Made by a program: the position numbers and the translations under genes. 64,000 bases of DNA from Anseranas semipalmata. Lineage: Eukaryota; Chordata; Aves; Anseriformes; Anseranatidae. The stretch lies in contig VXAA01006070.1 in NCBI GenBank assembly GCA_013399115.1, positions 636,396 to 700,395 on the forward strand, written 5' to 3'. Below are positions 51,353 to 63,974 of this stretch, piece after piece. How positions within the stretch are numbered: position 1 is the stretch's first letter; every line of letters starts with the position of its first letter. The notes under the pieces are model-generated. The model had not been told where the DNA came from, searched no databases, and saw only the letters and a list, made by a program, of their open reading frames with translations.

Positions 51353-52884
51353 CTGCATGAGCAAGAGAGAGCATTAGGAAGGGCCTGAGGCAGAGGAGCA
51401 AGGCGAGCTGCAGGGTGTGCTCAGGATGACTTTCAGGAGGCAAGAGGAAGATGCAGATGTGGCCACTTAATAAGCAGATGGTGAAATGGTCCAGATTTTT
51501 TTTTTTCAAAAACAGAAAGAATGATGGCTGGCATAGCCTAAAACCATAGCTCACCTTATGTATTAAAGGCAAGAAAAAAGAGAGTGGCAAGGGGGGAAAT
51601 TGTTTTGGCAGTCTTTGAAGTCACAGCATTATTCTGGATAATATATCTTAAAGTACAATCTGCTTGATGAAAAGAATCATAAGCTACAGAAATCCTGCTG
51701 GTTTTCCTTTGAAAATGAGCTCCTGATGGATTTTATTTTTAGCCATGGGTGTAAATGATGGTGCAGGGACCTGAATTGGATGTGTAATGAAGGAGTTCCT
51801 TCTGACATGATCACGAGAAAACTGTAGTGTCCAAATATGAAATTTCCACTGCAATTCTACGTGAAATGGGCTCTGCAGAGCCAGAAACACAGGAGAAAAA
51901 GTTGCTGAAATATGTATGTAAAATCTTAAAGCACTGTTAGCAACAGGAGTAACAGACAGCTGAACGGACTGTTAGATACAACATCCCATGTTTAGACTGA
52001 GCACATAGGGATGCCGTGGAGCACAAAAGGCAAGAAGAAAGCAGGTGAGTACACCAGAGCACAGCAGGGCATCATACAAGACAGAGCGACAGTGGAGGGC
52101 TGCGGAAACATCAGATACATCTCTATCTATCAATGTGTGCATATTATTCATCCTAGCATTAAAATAACAAACTTCCCTGCATTTTCAATCTCATCCTCCA
52201 GCTGCCCACTTTCAAGTCTTCGCCTGTGTTTATGCTGATAAGCTAGAAATGTATTGTGCTTAGGACAGGCTGTGGCAGAACCCCATCCCTGGGAGGCAAA
52301 CAGTGAGCCAGCTCATAAAGCATCAAAAGAGCAAACTATGAACAATGTTCATTATCCCATGTCCTGTTAATGCTGCTACAACTCCTAATTTTATCACATA
52401 TTGACACATATTGACTTTTTTTTAACAACATCGTGTGCACCACCTGCCCGGGCATATATAGGGAAAAATGTGCAGTTTGTGAACATGCATGCATAGAACT
52501 AGCAAAACCACAACAAAACAAACAAAAAAACCCTCCAAGTTGAAGTGGTGAGCTGAACTCACAATGGTATTCTGGATCATGTCCCCAGATTGCAGAGATT
52601 CATAAAAATATATATATTTTCTTCATTGGTTTGGATAATTGTTCTAATTATGTCTAATTGCATAATTATTGTAAATACAGCAAATTTAATCTTGTACTCA
52701 GACTGTGCAATTACAATGTGCAACGAGGATGATGCAAACTCTTAGGAAAAAAGTCTGCATCAAGATTTCAGTTTTGAAAAATTCAGTATTTCAAACACTC
52801 CCACAGATCAGAATACACGTTTGTTCTTTCCCCTCCCCGACCCCCTCGTGCAGCTAAAATAAGCAGCTGACATTACCTGACTCA

Positions 52885-52918
52885 CAAAAAAACAAAACAA
52901 AACAAAACAAAAAAAACT
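52885..52918. repeat. (AAAAC)n simple repeat
   Basis: CAAAAAAACAAAACAAAACA-type units repeat across the interval. It is a simple repeat. Confidence 0.9.
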
Positions 52919-53459
52919 GTGCTTAAAGTTCAAGAATTCCTTTTTATTTGCCCAGTTTTCAAAGTGCCTTCTACGATTTCATAAAATAAAAAAACTAACA
53001 GAAAGAAAAACTGTCCTTTTCGGGTACAATACCTTAGAAAATTTATTTGTGTTACTTTTTTCCTTTACATTTCCTTTGATTTTCAGATTGATAATCCTGC
53101 TTTAAAGCAGTCAACAAACAAATTCCACCTCAAATTCACATCTCTCGGTGCTCTGAAGTTAAATCCCCTCTATCCCTCTTCAGGGATATGTTTGTTACCA
53201 TATCAGAAGCAGAACCAATTCTGCAGAGACGTGCAGTAGACATTTATGACTCTCAAACCTTTAATTACATCCTTTCCTCTTATAAACACAGATCAGATCT
53301 GGTAGGCACACAGACAAGATACACTAACTCAACCTGACCTCCAATAAATGTAAAAAGGTTATGGATAAGCTGTGGACTATCAACATGACAATCTGATTTA
53401 TTCATTAATTCAGCCCAGACAGAGGTTCTAGGAAGAACACTCCTAGTAACCTAGGAATC

Positions 53460-53474
53460 TTTTTTTTTTTTTTT
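53460..53474. repeat. Poly-T tract, 15 bases
   Basis: T run in the intron followed by AATATTGAATC. Confidence 0.9.
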
Positions 53475-54726
53475 AATATTGAATCTAATTTCATGTGACA
53501 CGTTATTAGATATGTTCTTGTTAGATGATAGGAAAGGTATTAATCAGCATTTCCATACTGAGATATTATAAGACAAAAAGGACCACCTCAAGGGAGTCCC
53601 TCACTTTTTAATTAAAGCATAAAGATACTTTCATTTACACAGTTGAGTCCAAAGAAACAAGCCACACATTTGCTAAACTGAATCCGTACACGTTAAATTA
53701 GAAATAATTTCATCACTTTTAGGAGACCAATAACTTGACTATGTAATCTAATTCTCATCTCTGCAAGGTTCCAGGCTACACATTTCTCAGTAGAATACCA
53801 AGCCTTGGTAGCAATATAAAGCTGTCAAGCATAATAATAAGAAAAAATGAAGGTGCTCTCAAATCATTAGCTGAAAATTATTTATGAAATTTGCAGCTTG
53901 CTTTGTGCCATGAAGACCAAATTACCGGGCAGTTTTCACTTGTCTTTACTCGTTGTTGCTTGAGACTTTCCAAAATAACATCTCTCTCTTTTTTTTTTTG
54001 TTTCTAATTTCTTTTTTTTTTTCCATGTACCATCACACACACACTTCCCCATAGAAAAGAGGATATGCTACCTTTTTATTCTGAGACTGTGTAAATGTGC
54101 CAACAATAAATTAATCTGATCTAATCTGACAGACTCTTTCGATGGCACAGGCTGCTTTCATAGCTGTGAGCAATAGTAGGAAGACTTATAAAAAGCACTT
54201 CTTTCCATTTTTGCCACATCAACTTTAAAGTGTGTAAGTCTGGAACAAAAACCTTATATTTGAAGATGTGGAAGGTGGAATAATAGTAATAATAATAAAA
54301 AAAAGGGAGTTGCCTTAGAGTTTAGCCTTCTTGAAAAGCTTTTTAGACTTTAAATTCTGTGCAGAATCACTTTGCATTGTATTGGAAAAGATTAGGAAAT
54401 AGCGGTCAAATCAGAGGATTGGGCTTGCAGGCCCAAGTAAAATGACTTCAAAGGGGCTCCTGCAGACAGCACTCACTGTGCATCTTCCCATAGCTTCCTA
54501 CTTCCTAATTTCTTTATCAAAAATTAAAAAGACATATTTTATATTAGTAGTTCTTGACAAAAACACATGGGTATACGTGCCAGGCTGTGGTTCTCTGGAG
54601 GGCATGCCCACCAACCACCCCACAAACCCAGCAGGGATGTGCAGACAGACCTGCTCTACATCCAGTTGCAAAGCCCCTGGTGCAAGTACTCTAAGGAGGG
54701 CTAAAATACTGCACCTTCATTCCTAC

Positions 54727-54923
54727 CTGTGTAAAGAAGGGCTCGTAGATCTCAACTCCTTTATCAGAGCCTTGCAGCAGCACCTCCTGGCCGCGTCTCC
54801 AGCTGTACCGAACAGGCGGATTGGAGTTGGCAACGCACCTGAGAAACACAGTTCTCTCATAGTAAAACTGCTCTTTCGCTTCCCCTATGCTCTGGTGGAC
54901 TGTCACTATTGGGTCATCCAAAT
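54727..54923 (-). CDS. MDGA2: MDGA2 exon encoding the first part of immunoglobulin domain 2
   Basis: This 197-base exon encodes the N-terminal 65 whole residues of Ig2. The acceptor is TTTTGCCTTTCCAG with exon start at 54923, phase 1. The first codon is split and is probably tyrosine. The donor is ACACAG/GTAGGA with exon end at 54727, phase 0. The peptide begins LDDPIVTVHQSIGEAKEQFY. It has Cys29 (B-strand cysteine) in VFLRCVANSN, Trp41 in RYSWRRGQ, and ends with EIYEPFFTQ. Its partner cysteine is in the next exon at 51220-51352. In MDGA proteins Ig1 and Ig2 hold neuroligins away from neurexins, so this exon codes part of the functional surface. It is the most upstream exon in the window. The 207-codon open frame on the opposite strand is not thought to be a gene. 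Confidence 0.95.
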
Positions 54924-55124
54924 CTGGAAAGGCAAAAGAAACAACCGAGATAAAGTCAGGCTCCAGCAAACACTACGATCCTTACCGTTCACAAGTGGTG
55001 ACCAGGGAAGCACAAGCCTCACCCTGTACATAAGTTATGGCAAAATAGAGGCAATCCAGCTCTAAAACCCACAAACGTACACTTGAAGACTTCCCTAGCA
55101 GAATCCAGCTTTAGAGTTTGTTTT

Positions 55125-55205
55125 CATCTGTACAGCACCTAGCACAACTGGATCTTTGTTCACCACTCCACCTCTTGGATGTTACAACACACATGATAAT
55201 ATGAT
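55125..55205 (+). repeat. Ancient amniote interspersed repeat end (L2/L3/MIR-like)
   Basis: CATCTGTACAGCACCTAGCA, then CAACTGGATC, then CTTGGATGTTACAACACACA, follow the order of the widespread old amniote repeat end 'ctgtacagcgcctagcacaatggggccc ... ggcgctactgtaatacaaat'. The match is good over the first half. The family name is uncertain without a library search. Confidence 0.5.
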
Positions 55206-57584
55206 GGCATCAATCATATTTCTAACACGTTTCCATTAATATTTAGGTTTCATCTGGTTTCCATCTCCACTACTTATTTTTTATGTATGATTTTGATTTA
55301 AACATCGCTAAGACAAAATAGTTCATCAAGCTTTGGTAATAAATAGCCAGACTAATTTGCATCCTAATGGTACGATCCACTAGAATGTCGATCATGTGAA
55401 TGCATCTGTTTTCCTTTAAAGGAGCAATTTAATACAGTAATTTAATACATATTCCCTTCTTTCGGTTACATGCATTTAACTTCAAGCAGGTAAATGCATC
55501 CCTGGCTTTAGAACACACTTCTCTTGATTAAAATACAGATATCATATAATTACCCCCACCACATCATCAGAAAGAAAATTAGATCCCCACAACAGAATTC
55601 ATTCATCTTAAATAAGGAAGAAATAGAGATAGCCCTTGGAATGTGAGTAGACTTAATGAATTAATTTGGGCTTTACTCCACCAAGAACAAGTAGATTCCT
55701 GTTTGCAGGGGTTTACTATTGTTTATTGAGCTTTCTTTGAAGGAATAATTACATCAAAGACAAAAAAAAAAAGCAACAACAACAATGGCCGCCATCACTA
55801 ATTGCGTTATAAACACTTGACCCCCAAATAATGTGGGCAGCAGTTCTTCACGGAGCTTTAGGGAGGAGTTACACTGCCCAGCGAGCCGGCAGCCAACGCA
55901 GGTTGCTTCTCAAAGCCCAACAGTTACGGTGCAGGCGCTGATGCTGTTACCACACGGAGCAGGCACAGCTCGCCCAATTATGCCTGCACCGGCCCCGTTT
56001 GCATGCACACAGCTATGGAATGTTTCCCTGTGCCTTCAATGTTCCCTCAGCCTTGACTGGAATAATTGCAGAACCTTGACAGCAGCACTTTTTCCTCAAA
56101 ATAAAACATAAATAACACCTTAAGTAGTTCTTAATTAATTACTCATCCACAAACGTAACCCTATTTCTGCAAAGGCGTATACATGTGAGTACCTATCCAA
56201 ATATAATTAATTAGATTTATTTGAGGCCGCAATTCAGGAAAATGTAGAAAATGCTCAAATCTTATCATAACAACCAGTATCAAAGGGAATGCTGCCATGA
56301 TTGAAGGCACCCACTCCTCAGGCCCTTTCCAATGGTGTTAAAACCAAGGACAGTTTCGGTGGAAGCATCACTTGCATTTTGCTCCCATGTCCTTTCCCCA
56401 GGTGCCAGCTGAATGCCACTGTAACGACCACAGGGTATTCTGCAAGACAGGTCATCAGTGTCACAGCTTTTAAAACTTTTGGATTTTTGATAGTTTTGAA
56501 AAATTAGAGGTCTGGTAGAGACACAAAAGATTAATAAAAGAAGCCCATCATTAACAATCTGAATAGATTAGCATGTTTCAAATGTCCACGTTGAAAAACA
56601 CTCTGCACTTAAAATTATTCTTTAGAGGCTTACATTTTGATTTGCATGACAAGAACAAAGCCTGAGAGTCTCTTGATTAATTAGAAACAAAACATGTTCC
56701 AAAATTTCGAATAATTCAAGCAATAATACCTTGTAATGGTGAATGGATTTTAAGTAAATGTTACCTTCATTCTACCCTACAAAACATTTTAGTTAACATC
56801 ACAGAAACAAATTACGAACCTGTTGTTCCAAATTAGGATGGCATTTTCTAATGAGATTTCATTTTTGTTTTTAAAGGTTATTTTAAATCACAGTAGCATT
56901 TGAAAAGGGATGATGTTGCTGAAACGTCATCTTCTACTCACGCAATAGAAAATAAAAAGAAGGGAATTAGCTTGCTTCAATTTCTAGGCCCAGACACCTG
57001 TTCCGTATATTTTGATGAACAGCAGAACATTTCACACATGAACGCTTTCCAGTGTCTGCTTATTAAAGCACCTCCTCATGCCACAAGCAAGGGTGACTGT
57101 TAGCAAAGAGCTTCCAGCCCCCAGTGGAACTGCTTCTCCAATCTTTCACCCTTACATGAAGGTGCATCCTCTGAGGTGAAACGTGCAGAGGTTCAAGTCT
57201 TGACTCAGTGTCATTTTGATAAAGGTACTCAGGACTGGACACACTAAATCACTTAAAGCCTAAACATGGGACTTAAGATAGTTGTGAAGCCTGACAGTGT
57301 AAGGTGGCAATCCACACCTCGACACAAGGCAGGATGAGGCTGACCGGACAGAAAACAGCTTTGCAGAAGAGGCCTGGAGATCCTGGTGGAAAAGCTGATG
57401 TAGGTGTCCCTACATCAGTGAAGGCTGGCCACATCCCAGGCTGCAAAGGCAAGACTGCAGCATGTTCAGGGAAGTGATCCTTCCCCTCCACCCACACCTG
57501 TGAGACAACATCCTGAGCACTGTGTCCGGGTGTAGACTATCTCCGTGCTACAAAGAAGAAGACATTGACATACTAAAGTGAGTG

Positions 57585-58105
57585 TAGACGAGGCCACCAA
57601 GGCAACTGGAGGGCTGGAGCAGGTGATGTACAAGCAGAGGCTGAGGGAGCTGGGTTTGGCCAGTCTGAAGAAGAAAAGGTGAAAAGTGTTCTGATGTCTA
57701 TCTTTGACTGACTACCATGACACTATAGAGAAGATAAAGGTAAATTCTTCTTAGAGGTGCAGAGCAAAAATATCATGAGCCAACAGGTGTAAATTGCACC
57801 AAGAGAAATTCTTCCTGGTTATAAGTGAAAACAAATTCCCCATGTGATCAGACAAGTGCTTGGACAGGGTCCCAGAGACGCTATGGGATACCTGTCCATG
57901 GAGATGTTTGAAGCTTGACTGGCCCTGGAGTTGGCTCTGGTTTGAGTAGGGGGCTGGACTAGAGGTCCCCTCCGACCTAAATTACTCTGTGTTACCAAGA
58001 GATGTGATGCCATCACTTGCTCATGCTGCCTGCTCTCTTGCAATGGGTCCATGCTGGATGTGCACTGACCCCCTCTGACAACCAGTGCTTCTATGATTCT
58101 ATGAT
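57585..58105 (+). mobile_element. Old CR1 LINE 3' part, plus orientation
   Basis: The stretch reads GGCTGGAGCAGGTGATGTAC and GAGGCTGAGGGAGCTGGG, with GAAATTCTTCCTGGTTATAA further on and then GGACTAGAGGTCCCCTCCGA. All are recognisable CR1 3' phrases in plus orientation. The expected tail ATTCTATG repeats appear only at 58086-58106, about 95 bases after the ACTCTGTG that should directly precede them. The coding frame is badly broken. Confidence 0.75.
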
Positions 58106-61100
58106 TCCTCCACAACAGGGAGAAGCAGGCACCCTCTTTCCACATGGCCTTGTAATACGACATGGGATGGATTTTGATAAGACTATAAAGAAACCTCAAA
58201 GAAAGTTAAGTTGGGAATGCAAATGTAGCAAGCCCTCTGCCAAAGCATTTCATAATGGTCAATTAATACAAAATTTGCACTGCAGAACAGGACTGATTTT
58301 TCCATCAGCAGTGCTGGAAAGATCTTGACAGCTGCATCACAGCAAAAGAAGAAGCACTAATAGGAGACAAAATAATGCTTGCAATTGTTGTGAGATTTCA
58401 CTGAACACCCAACTGCCTGCCCTGTTGCTGTGCAGGGTTAGACAAATGTTTTACTAGGTTGTTATAAAAGACTGTATTTTGCTTAGACAGTGTGAGAGCT
58501 GCAAACATAATACAAAATATGTTTTTTATAATACTGCCAAGGTATTCTGCAGAGTTATTACAATGGATGCAGGCAACTGCCAAATTCATAGCCTTTAGGC
58601 TATTTTAAAGCCACCTGATCAGAGTGGCATTAATGCCCACTTGTCAGAGCTCTCCAGAACTCCAGTTTCAATGTCTAATTGAATTGTTACTAATTGATAT
58701 TTACATTTCCAAATAGAATTTTAAAAAGATGTTTAAAGCTCTGTGCATATGTGTAAGTATCTGTGGGTGTTTGTTCTTCCCTAGCAGCGTTTGAACAGCC
58801 AAGGCTTCAGCAGTCAGGGAGGGAAGCTACTGACTTCAGGTATTGCACCCAATTAACCCGGGAAAGAGACGAATTCACTGAAGAGACAGGGAGATCCTAA
58901 TGCAACCAAGAAAGATCTAGCACTGGAAAGCTCAACAAGATGAATTTTTGAAGTGCTTGACAAGGAAAAAAAGAAATCCTAAAGTTTTCATTTAGGGTTG
59001 ATCAATTTATGAAGAGTTAACTGGCTAATCATTCTCCATATTAAACTGAAGTCATGGGTGTTATGTAGTTAAAGTCTATTAATCAAAATGAAAATAATTA
59101 CAAAAGTATGTTTTCCACAGAGGTTTATGCCACCATTAGGTTCAATTTTTCAGTCTTTAATCTCTGAATTGAACCAAACACTTTCTGAAACCCAGATGGC
59201 AAAGGCATGCTCCACACCGTATTGGAAACATTCCCTTCATGCATCCCTACATGCTCAAGCAAACAGAACACCCCGCATACGCTGTTCAGAATGGGTCTAA
59301 TCTAAATACACTGGGAACTGCAGCACAACGGTCAGAGATGCTGGTGTAGAAGGTGCACGGAAGTGTGGCAGCTGCTATTAATGTCCTCTGTACGCTGAAC
59401 TGTAAAGCACCGGAGACTTCATCCCGGCTGTGGGTAGGAAGCACGAACCATCTCCTGCAACCCTCACCTGCGCTCCAGGGAGTTTCACACAGACAACCAC
59501 AAGAGTGGGATCACAGACTGCATTTGCTATTCCATCTTTTTTCAGCTGCTGGGACTACACAGCTTGCTGATTTCATTTGTTAATTAGCTGCCTTTGTCTT
59601 CAGATGTTCAAAGCAAGCGATGTTTGGAAGTCAAGATAATAATAAATAAAACACGCATCTGGTAAACTGATTGAAACTGCTTCATCAAGACTCCCATAGA
59701 GAAGGCAACAGTGATGCATATATTCAGCCTGCCTAACTTGTAAGTTATTCTTAAATATAAAAATACTAAGTTCTTCCCACTATTTTCTTTACTTTGGCCT
59801 CCTTGACCTAACATAAGCTATCAATAAGTATGCAGGTTTGAGGTGTTTTGTTGTACTGTATGATATAAAGCAGTTACATTTGATTCAGCAAATGCATAAA
59901 AATGCAACAAATGTGTATTTCTGCATACCTGTGGCAAGGGTAATGAACTATCTTGTGTGCCATCCACTAGTACGAGCTCCAAACAAACCAGCTGGATGCC
60001 AGAAACAGGGGAGCTAAGTTACTTGGAGCTCCACATGAAATATTTCTTCCTTCCACAGCCCTTTAAAAGAGATTTCCTATGCATCTGCAGTGCTGTATTA
60101 TGTGTGCAGCACAGATACAACAGTAGAAAGTAAGCTTCATCACAAGGCCAGAGCCTATAAGAAAGCCAAGCCTCCTTGCTTGCTCCAAAAAGACCAAGAG
60201 TGTGATCTTGGCAGACCCCCAGTGAGCTTGCATCGGTTTCCAATAGCATTTTGAGAAGATCAAACACCTGCTAGAAGACAGGAAGGGTGCTAACATCCCC
60301 AAACACAAAAAGACAAACAGAACGACCTTAGTAGTCAACAGTACCCTGCACAGCCCGAGACCATTTCTGCTTGCCATGCTCTACTGAGGGCCGGAGTCTA
60401 TCAACAAAGAATCCGAGAGGATAAACATAATGAACACTAGGTAATGTAGTTTTATAGAGAAAATATTTTATTCTTCTGATGAAGTTATAAATATACCTCA
60501 ACGGAACTTGTATAAACTGCACCCGCTGGATGAACTGTTCCTGCCAGCGTGTGCTAATGACCCTACGAGGATGGCACAGCACATACAGACCTGCGAGAAT
60601 GCAGCACCAGTTTTGTTTATCCAAGGACCCCAAACTGAGCCAATGTTCAGCATTTATGAGACAAAATTACCGCTGCAGTCCTTAGACAGCAGATACACTG
60701 GCACTGAGGGTTTTGCATTTATAGCACAAAGCACAGAAAACAGCAGCACCTATTACAATACTGAATTTCTATATGCACGTGCATACACGAAATAAAGATC
60801 GGTGGATTTTGCAAATAATGAGAATGGGACACTCACGTGGAAGAATATACATCTATGAACCCATAATAAAGGCTAATAGCACAAGACTGTACCCTGGCAT
60901 GGTCTGAGAGAGGAATCATACCTGGTAAACATACACACTCAGCACAGTCCTGAAACAGATGGGACTGCTAGGTTCACTGCTTGCAGGAAGATATAGGGAT
61001 ACAATTTTCTTTTGTATATAGAATTGGTGACCTGAGTACAGGATCCTAATCGGGTGTCAGCCATTGTAAGCAATGTTAAGAAATAAAAGGGCAAAGGGAA

Positions 61101-61469
61101 AAGCAACGGAAAAGTACCTATGCACTGGAGAAAGTACCCATTACTTTTGCTTGCAGTAAAAGATGTAAAGAGACAGGTGTATTTATCAGAAAGATGACTG
61201 AACAGTAATTTTATTATAGGATGTAAGCATGTCATGGTGGGAAAACAGCAGGTACAAAAGAGCTCTTTTGGCTACTGGTAAGATATACAGCAAGCAGCAA
61301 TAGCTGTAAACAGAAGGAAGTCCAAATTCGGTATGGAAAAGAATCAGACTTTGTACTTACAAAAATAAAACCTATAAACATGTTACCTATAAAAATAAGA
61401 TAAAGCAGGAGACTACCTGGGCATATAGAGGATTCCTCACCTCTTCAAATCAAGACCAGATGCTTTTTA

Positions 61470-61605
61470 GTGAAATGCAAATGATTACATTCAATGTAGG
61501 AACAGCTGAAAAAACAGATTGGGCTGTGATATAAAGGAGGTCAAGCTAGACTGACGTCATGATCAATTCTAGTATCATATTTTATGAAAAATATAATTAA
61601 AAGGA
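61470..61605 (+). repeat. Possible ancient CR1/L3-type LINE 3' end
   Basis: TTGGGCTGTGATATAAAGG followed by AGGTCAAGCTAGACTGACGT resembles the old LINE end 'tgggctgtgttatacaggaggtcagactagatgatc'. It is heavily mutated, and the family and limits are uncertain. Confidence 0.4.
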
Positions 61606-63069
61606 CAGACTTGATTATAGAATTCCAGAACATTTTTATTAAATCAAGTATGCTTGAATCAACAAATTGAGTTACTTAAACCATCTTTCCATTCTCCTTG
61701 CGTTAGACTATACCCGAGCGTCAGCACAATTCAACTCCCCACCCTGCAGGGCACGGCTGTGGAAGATGCTGATGAACCACAGGTACACAAAGCATGTAAG
61801 AAACAAGAGTTAAAGCCACTCATAGGCTGCAAGGATTGAAAGGCCAGGTAGACAACAGGAGAGCAGTTATGAATGTACTCATAGGGTATGACTGCTACAG
61901 GATTTTCACTTCCCAGTGATTTATCTTCCTTTTCTGAACTAAGATTCATCTATAAACGTATGGGAGCTGGACACTTCACTCCAAGGAACACAAATTGTTA
62001 TTCCAATACATACAATTGCTTGAGAAGGAAAACTGCAATAACCATTTTGTTGGTACCCTTGGTTTTTAAAGAGGTAACCTTGCTTTTTCATTTTCTCTGT
62101 ACCTCTAAAGAAACAGAAGATTATGGAAGAAAAAGGAATTTATGAACCAGGCCAGCAGAAACAGGCACTCATACAAAGGCCATCTGACATGCATGACCCA
62201 TTACTAGGAACAGTTGTCACAAATATGACTTTTTAATGTAATAAGCAATTATTGGTTGCATAATCTAAAAACTAATTAATGCTTGTGCCTTCAACATTTT
62301 TAAAGAAAGGAAACTCAATTTTGTTTAAGTAATAATGGGCTAGGAGGGTCTAGTTCTAGACTGCATCCATCTCCAGCTACTGGCTTTAGTAAAACTCTTC
62401 CAGAGGCTACTCGCGATGTTCAACTCTGTTAAAAACTGCATCCTGAAAGCACTGGGTGCAAATAGCAGCCCGCTGGAAAGCAGGGGCTCCTGACAGTACT
62501 CCACTGCTTTTTTACTGCCTTCCTCTGGATTTCATACATTCTAAAACAAGTACAGAAACATTTTGCTAAACCAAAGAAATATAAATATCTGACAGTTCAT
62601 ACCTATCCAACAGAAATTGCCATTTTTTTTTCCACTGTACGTGTAGGAATCTCTTCTGAGATTCACATTTATTTTCCAGCCTTAAACTCTTTATCACCAA
62701 AAATGTCAGTATGGGAATCTCACCAGTGCTCTGCATACTTTCTTGCAATCTCTACTCTTTAAAGATGACCCTATATTTTTTCCATCTTTATTTGAAGAGA
62801 ATACAAAACACGTATTTTAGGAGCAGAGAAATAAAATGAAAACCAGGACTGGAGGAATTAAATAGTGGGGAGTGGACGACGAAGAAAGGAGGACACAGGA
62901 AAATATCCTTGGAGGCAAATCAAACAAACCTACAGCAGAGAGGAAGAGGAAAAGGAACCTGCCCAGAATATTTAGTGCCCACATCTGATCCCAGACAAGC
63001 GGAGTCTTTCCACTGACATGAAAGCAACACCCCAGCCAGTCTGCTATAGGAGTACATGCTAACATCCCA

Positions 63070-63175
63070 TCCACCTTGGAAGGGACCTTAGAGGATCACT
63101 TAGTCCACATCTTGCTTCTCTCCATACTGAGGATGCCCATCAATTTTGCATCATCAGCAAAAAACAATACCAAAG
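63070..63175 (-). repeat. Degraded CR1 3' fragment, minus orientation
   Basis: CTTGGAAGGGACCTTAGAGG then ATCACTTAGTCCACATC matches the reverse complement of a CR1 3' end. It is followed by TGCATCATCAGCAAA, similar to the CR1 reverse-complement phrase in the reverse transcriptase region. An internal deletion is likely. Confidence 0.5.
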
Positions 63176-63974
63176 CATTATTACAGCACGTAAATGCAGC
63201 TGAATCCCAAAGAGGTGCTAAGATTTGCTTCCTGAGGTAATTGCATTTGACTGCCCATCTGCCAAACCTCCTTTCCCTGAAACCTTCTGAGCTTTTTAGC
63301 CTTTTTAGCAATATTTCAAGTGGGGATTGAGATCCCAAAGATAATTAACCTCCAGCATGTTTTATAATATTGGTGTAGGCACGTGGGGAGAAGCAGGCAC
63401 TGGAGCAAGGCTCAGACTAGCTGAGAGAAACACCTCACCGTGCGCTTGGCATGGCCAGCTGGCATGGACCCAGGCACCCATGGGTGCCCTCTGCACAGCC
63501 CATCATTATGGTGCTTCTCGGGAGACTATGGGGAACGGCATTTTCTAGGGAAAGGGAAGGTAGATGGAGGTGCGGGGAGGAAGGACACAGATCTGTAGGA
63601 AACCAAGCTTTTCCATTCATTAGTTTTGCTACCATTCTTATAGAATATAATTCATAGTTATGCAGGTGAAGGACCTTGAGCTGCTTGGTCAGGTGCCTTC
63701 TGCAGCTCTCCTGGTCATCTTGCAGGTGCTGACACCCCAGGAGAGATTCCCAAGGGCGAGCCTTCCTCCACACCTTTTGCTCCTTAGATAAAGGAAATTA
63801 AGTGAAGGAGTAGAATTCTGGTCATAACGAAACAACCCACACTACATTTCTTTAGAAGAGCAGCAAAACCTCACCTTTCAGAGGAAGAGCTTACAAAAGA
63901 AACCATGCATCAGGGAAGTTTCCAGACTCATACAGTTGGCAGAGGGGGAATACTTACAGATAGCAATCGCAAAT

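Larger units (their letters stand above)
51353..54726 (-). other. MDGA2: Intron splitting the Ig2 coding region (3.4 kb)
   Basis: This phase 0 intron has donor GTAGGA at 54726 and acceptor AG at 51354-51353. It is the shortest complete intron in the window. It is AT-rich, with an AAAAC repeat near 52.9 kb and T runs near 53.46 and 54.0 kb. I see no CR1 in it. A homeodomain-site-rich stretch lies at about 52.61-52.75 kb. Confidence 0.9.

Noticed and set aside
54924..54969. Alternative start methionine upstream of the first Ig2 exon
   Set aside because: The in-frame ATG lies in the intron before a clear pyrimidine tract and AG. The protein needs upstream exons for its signal peptide and Ig1.
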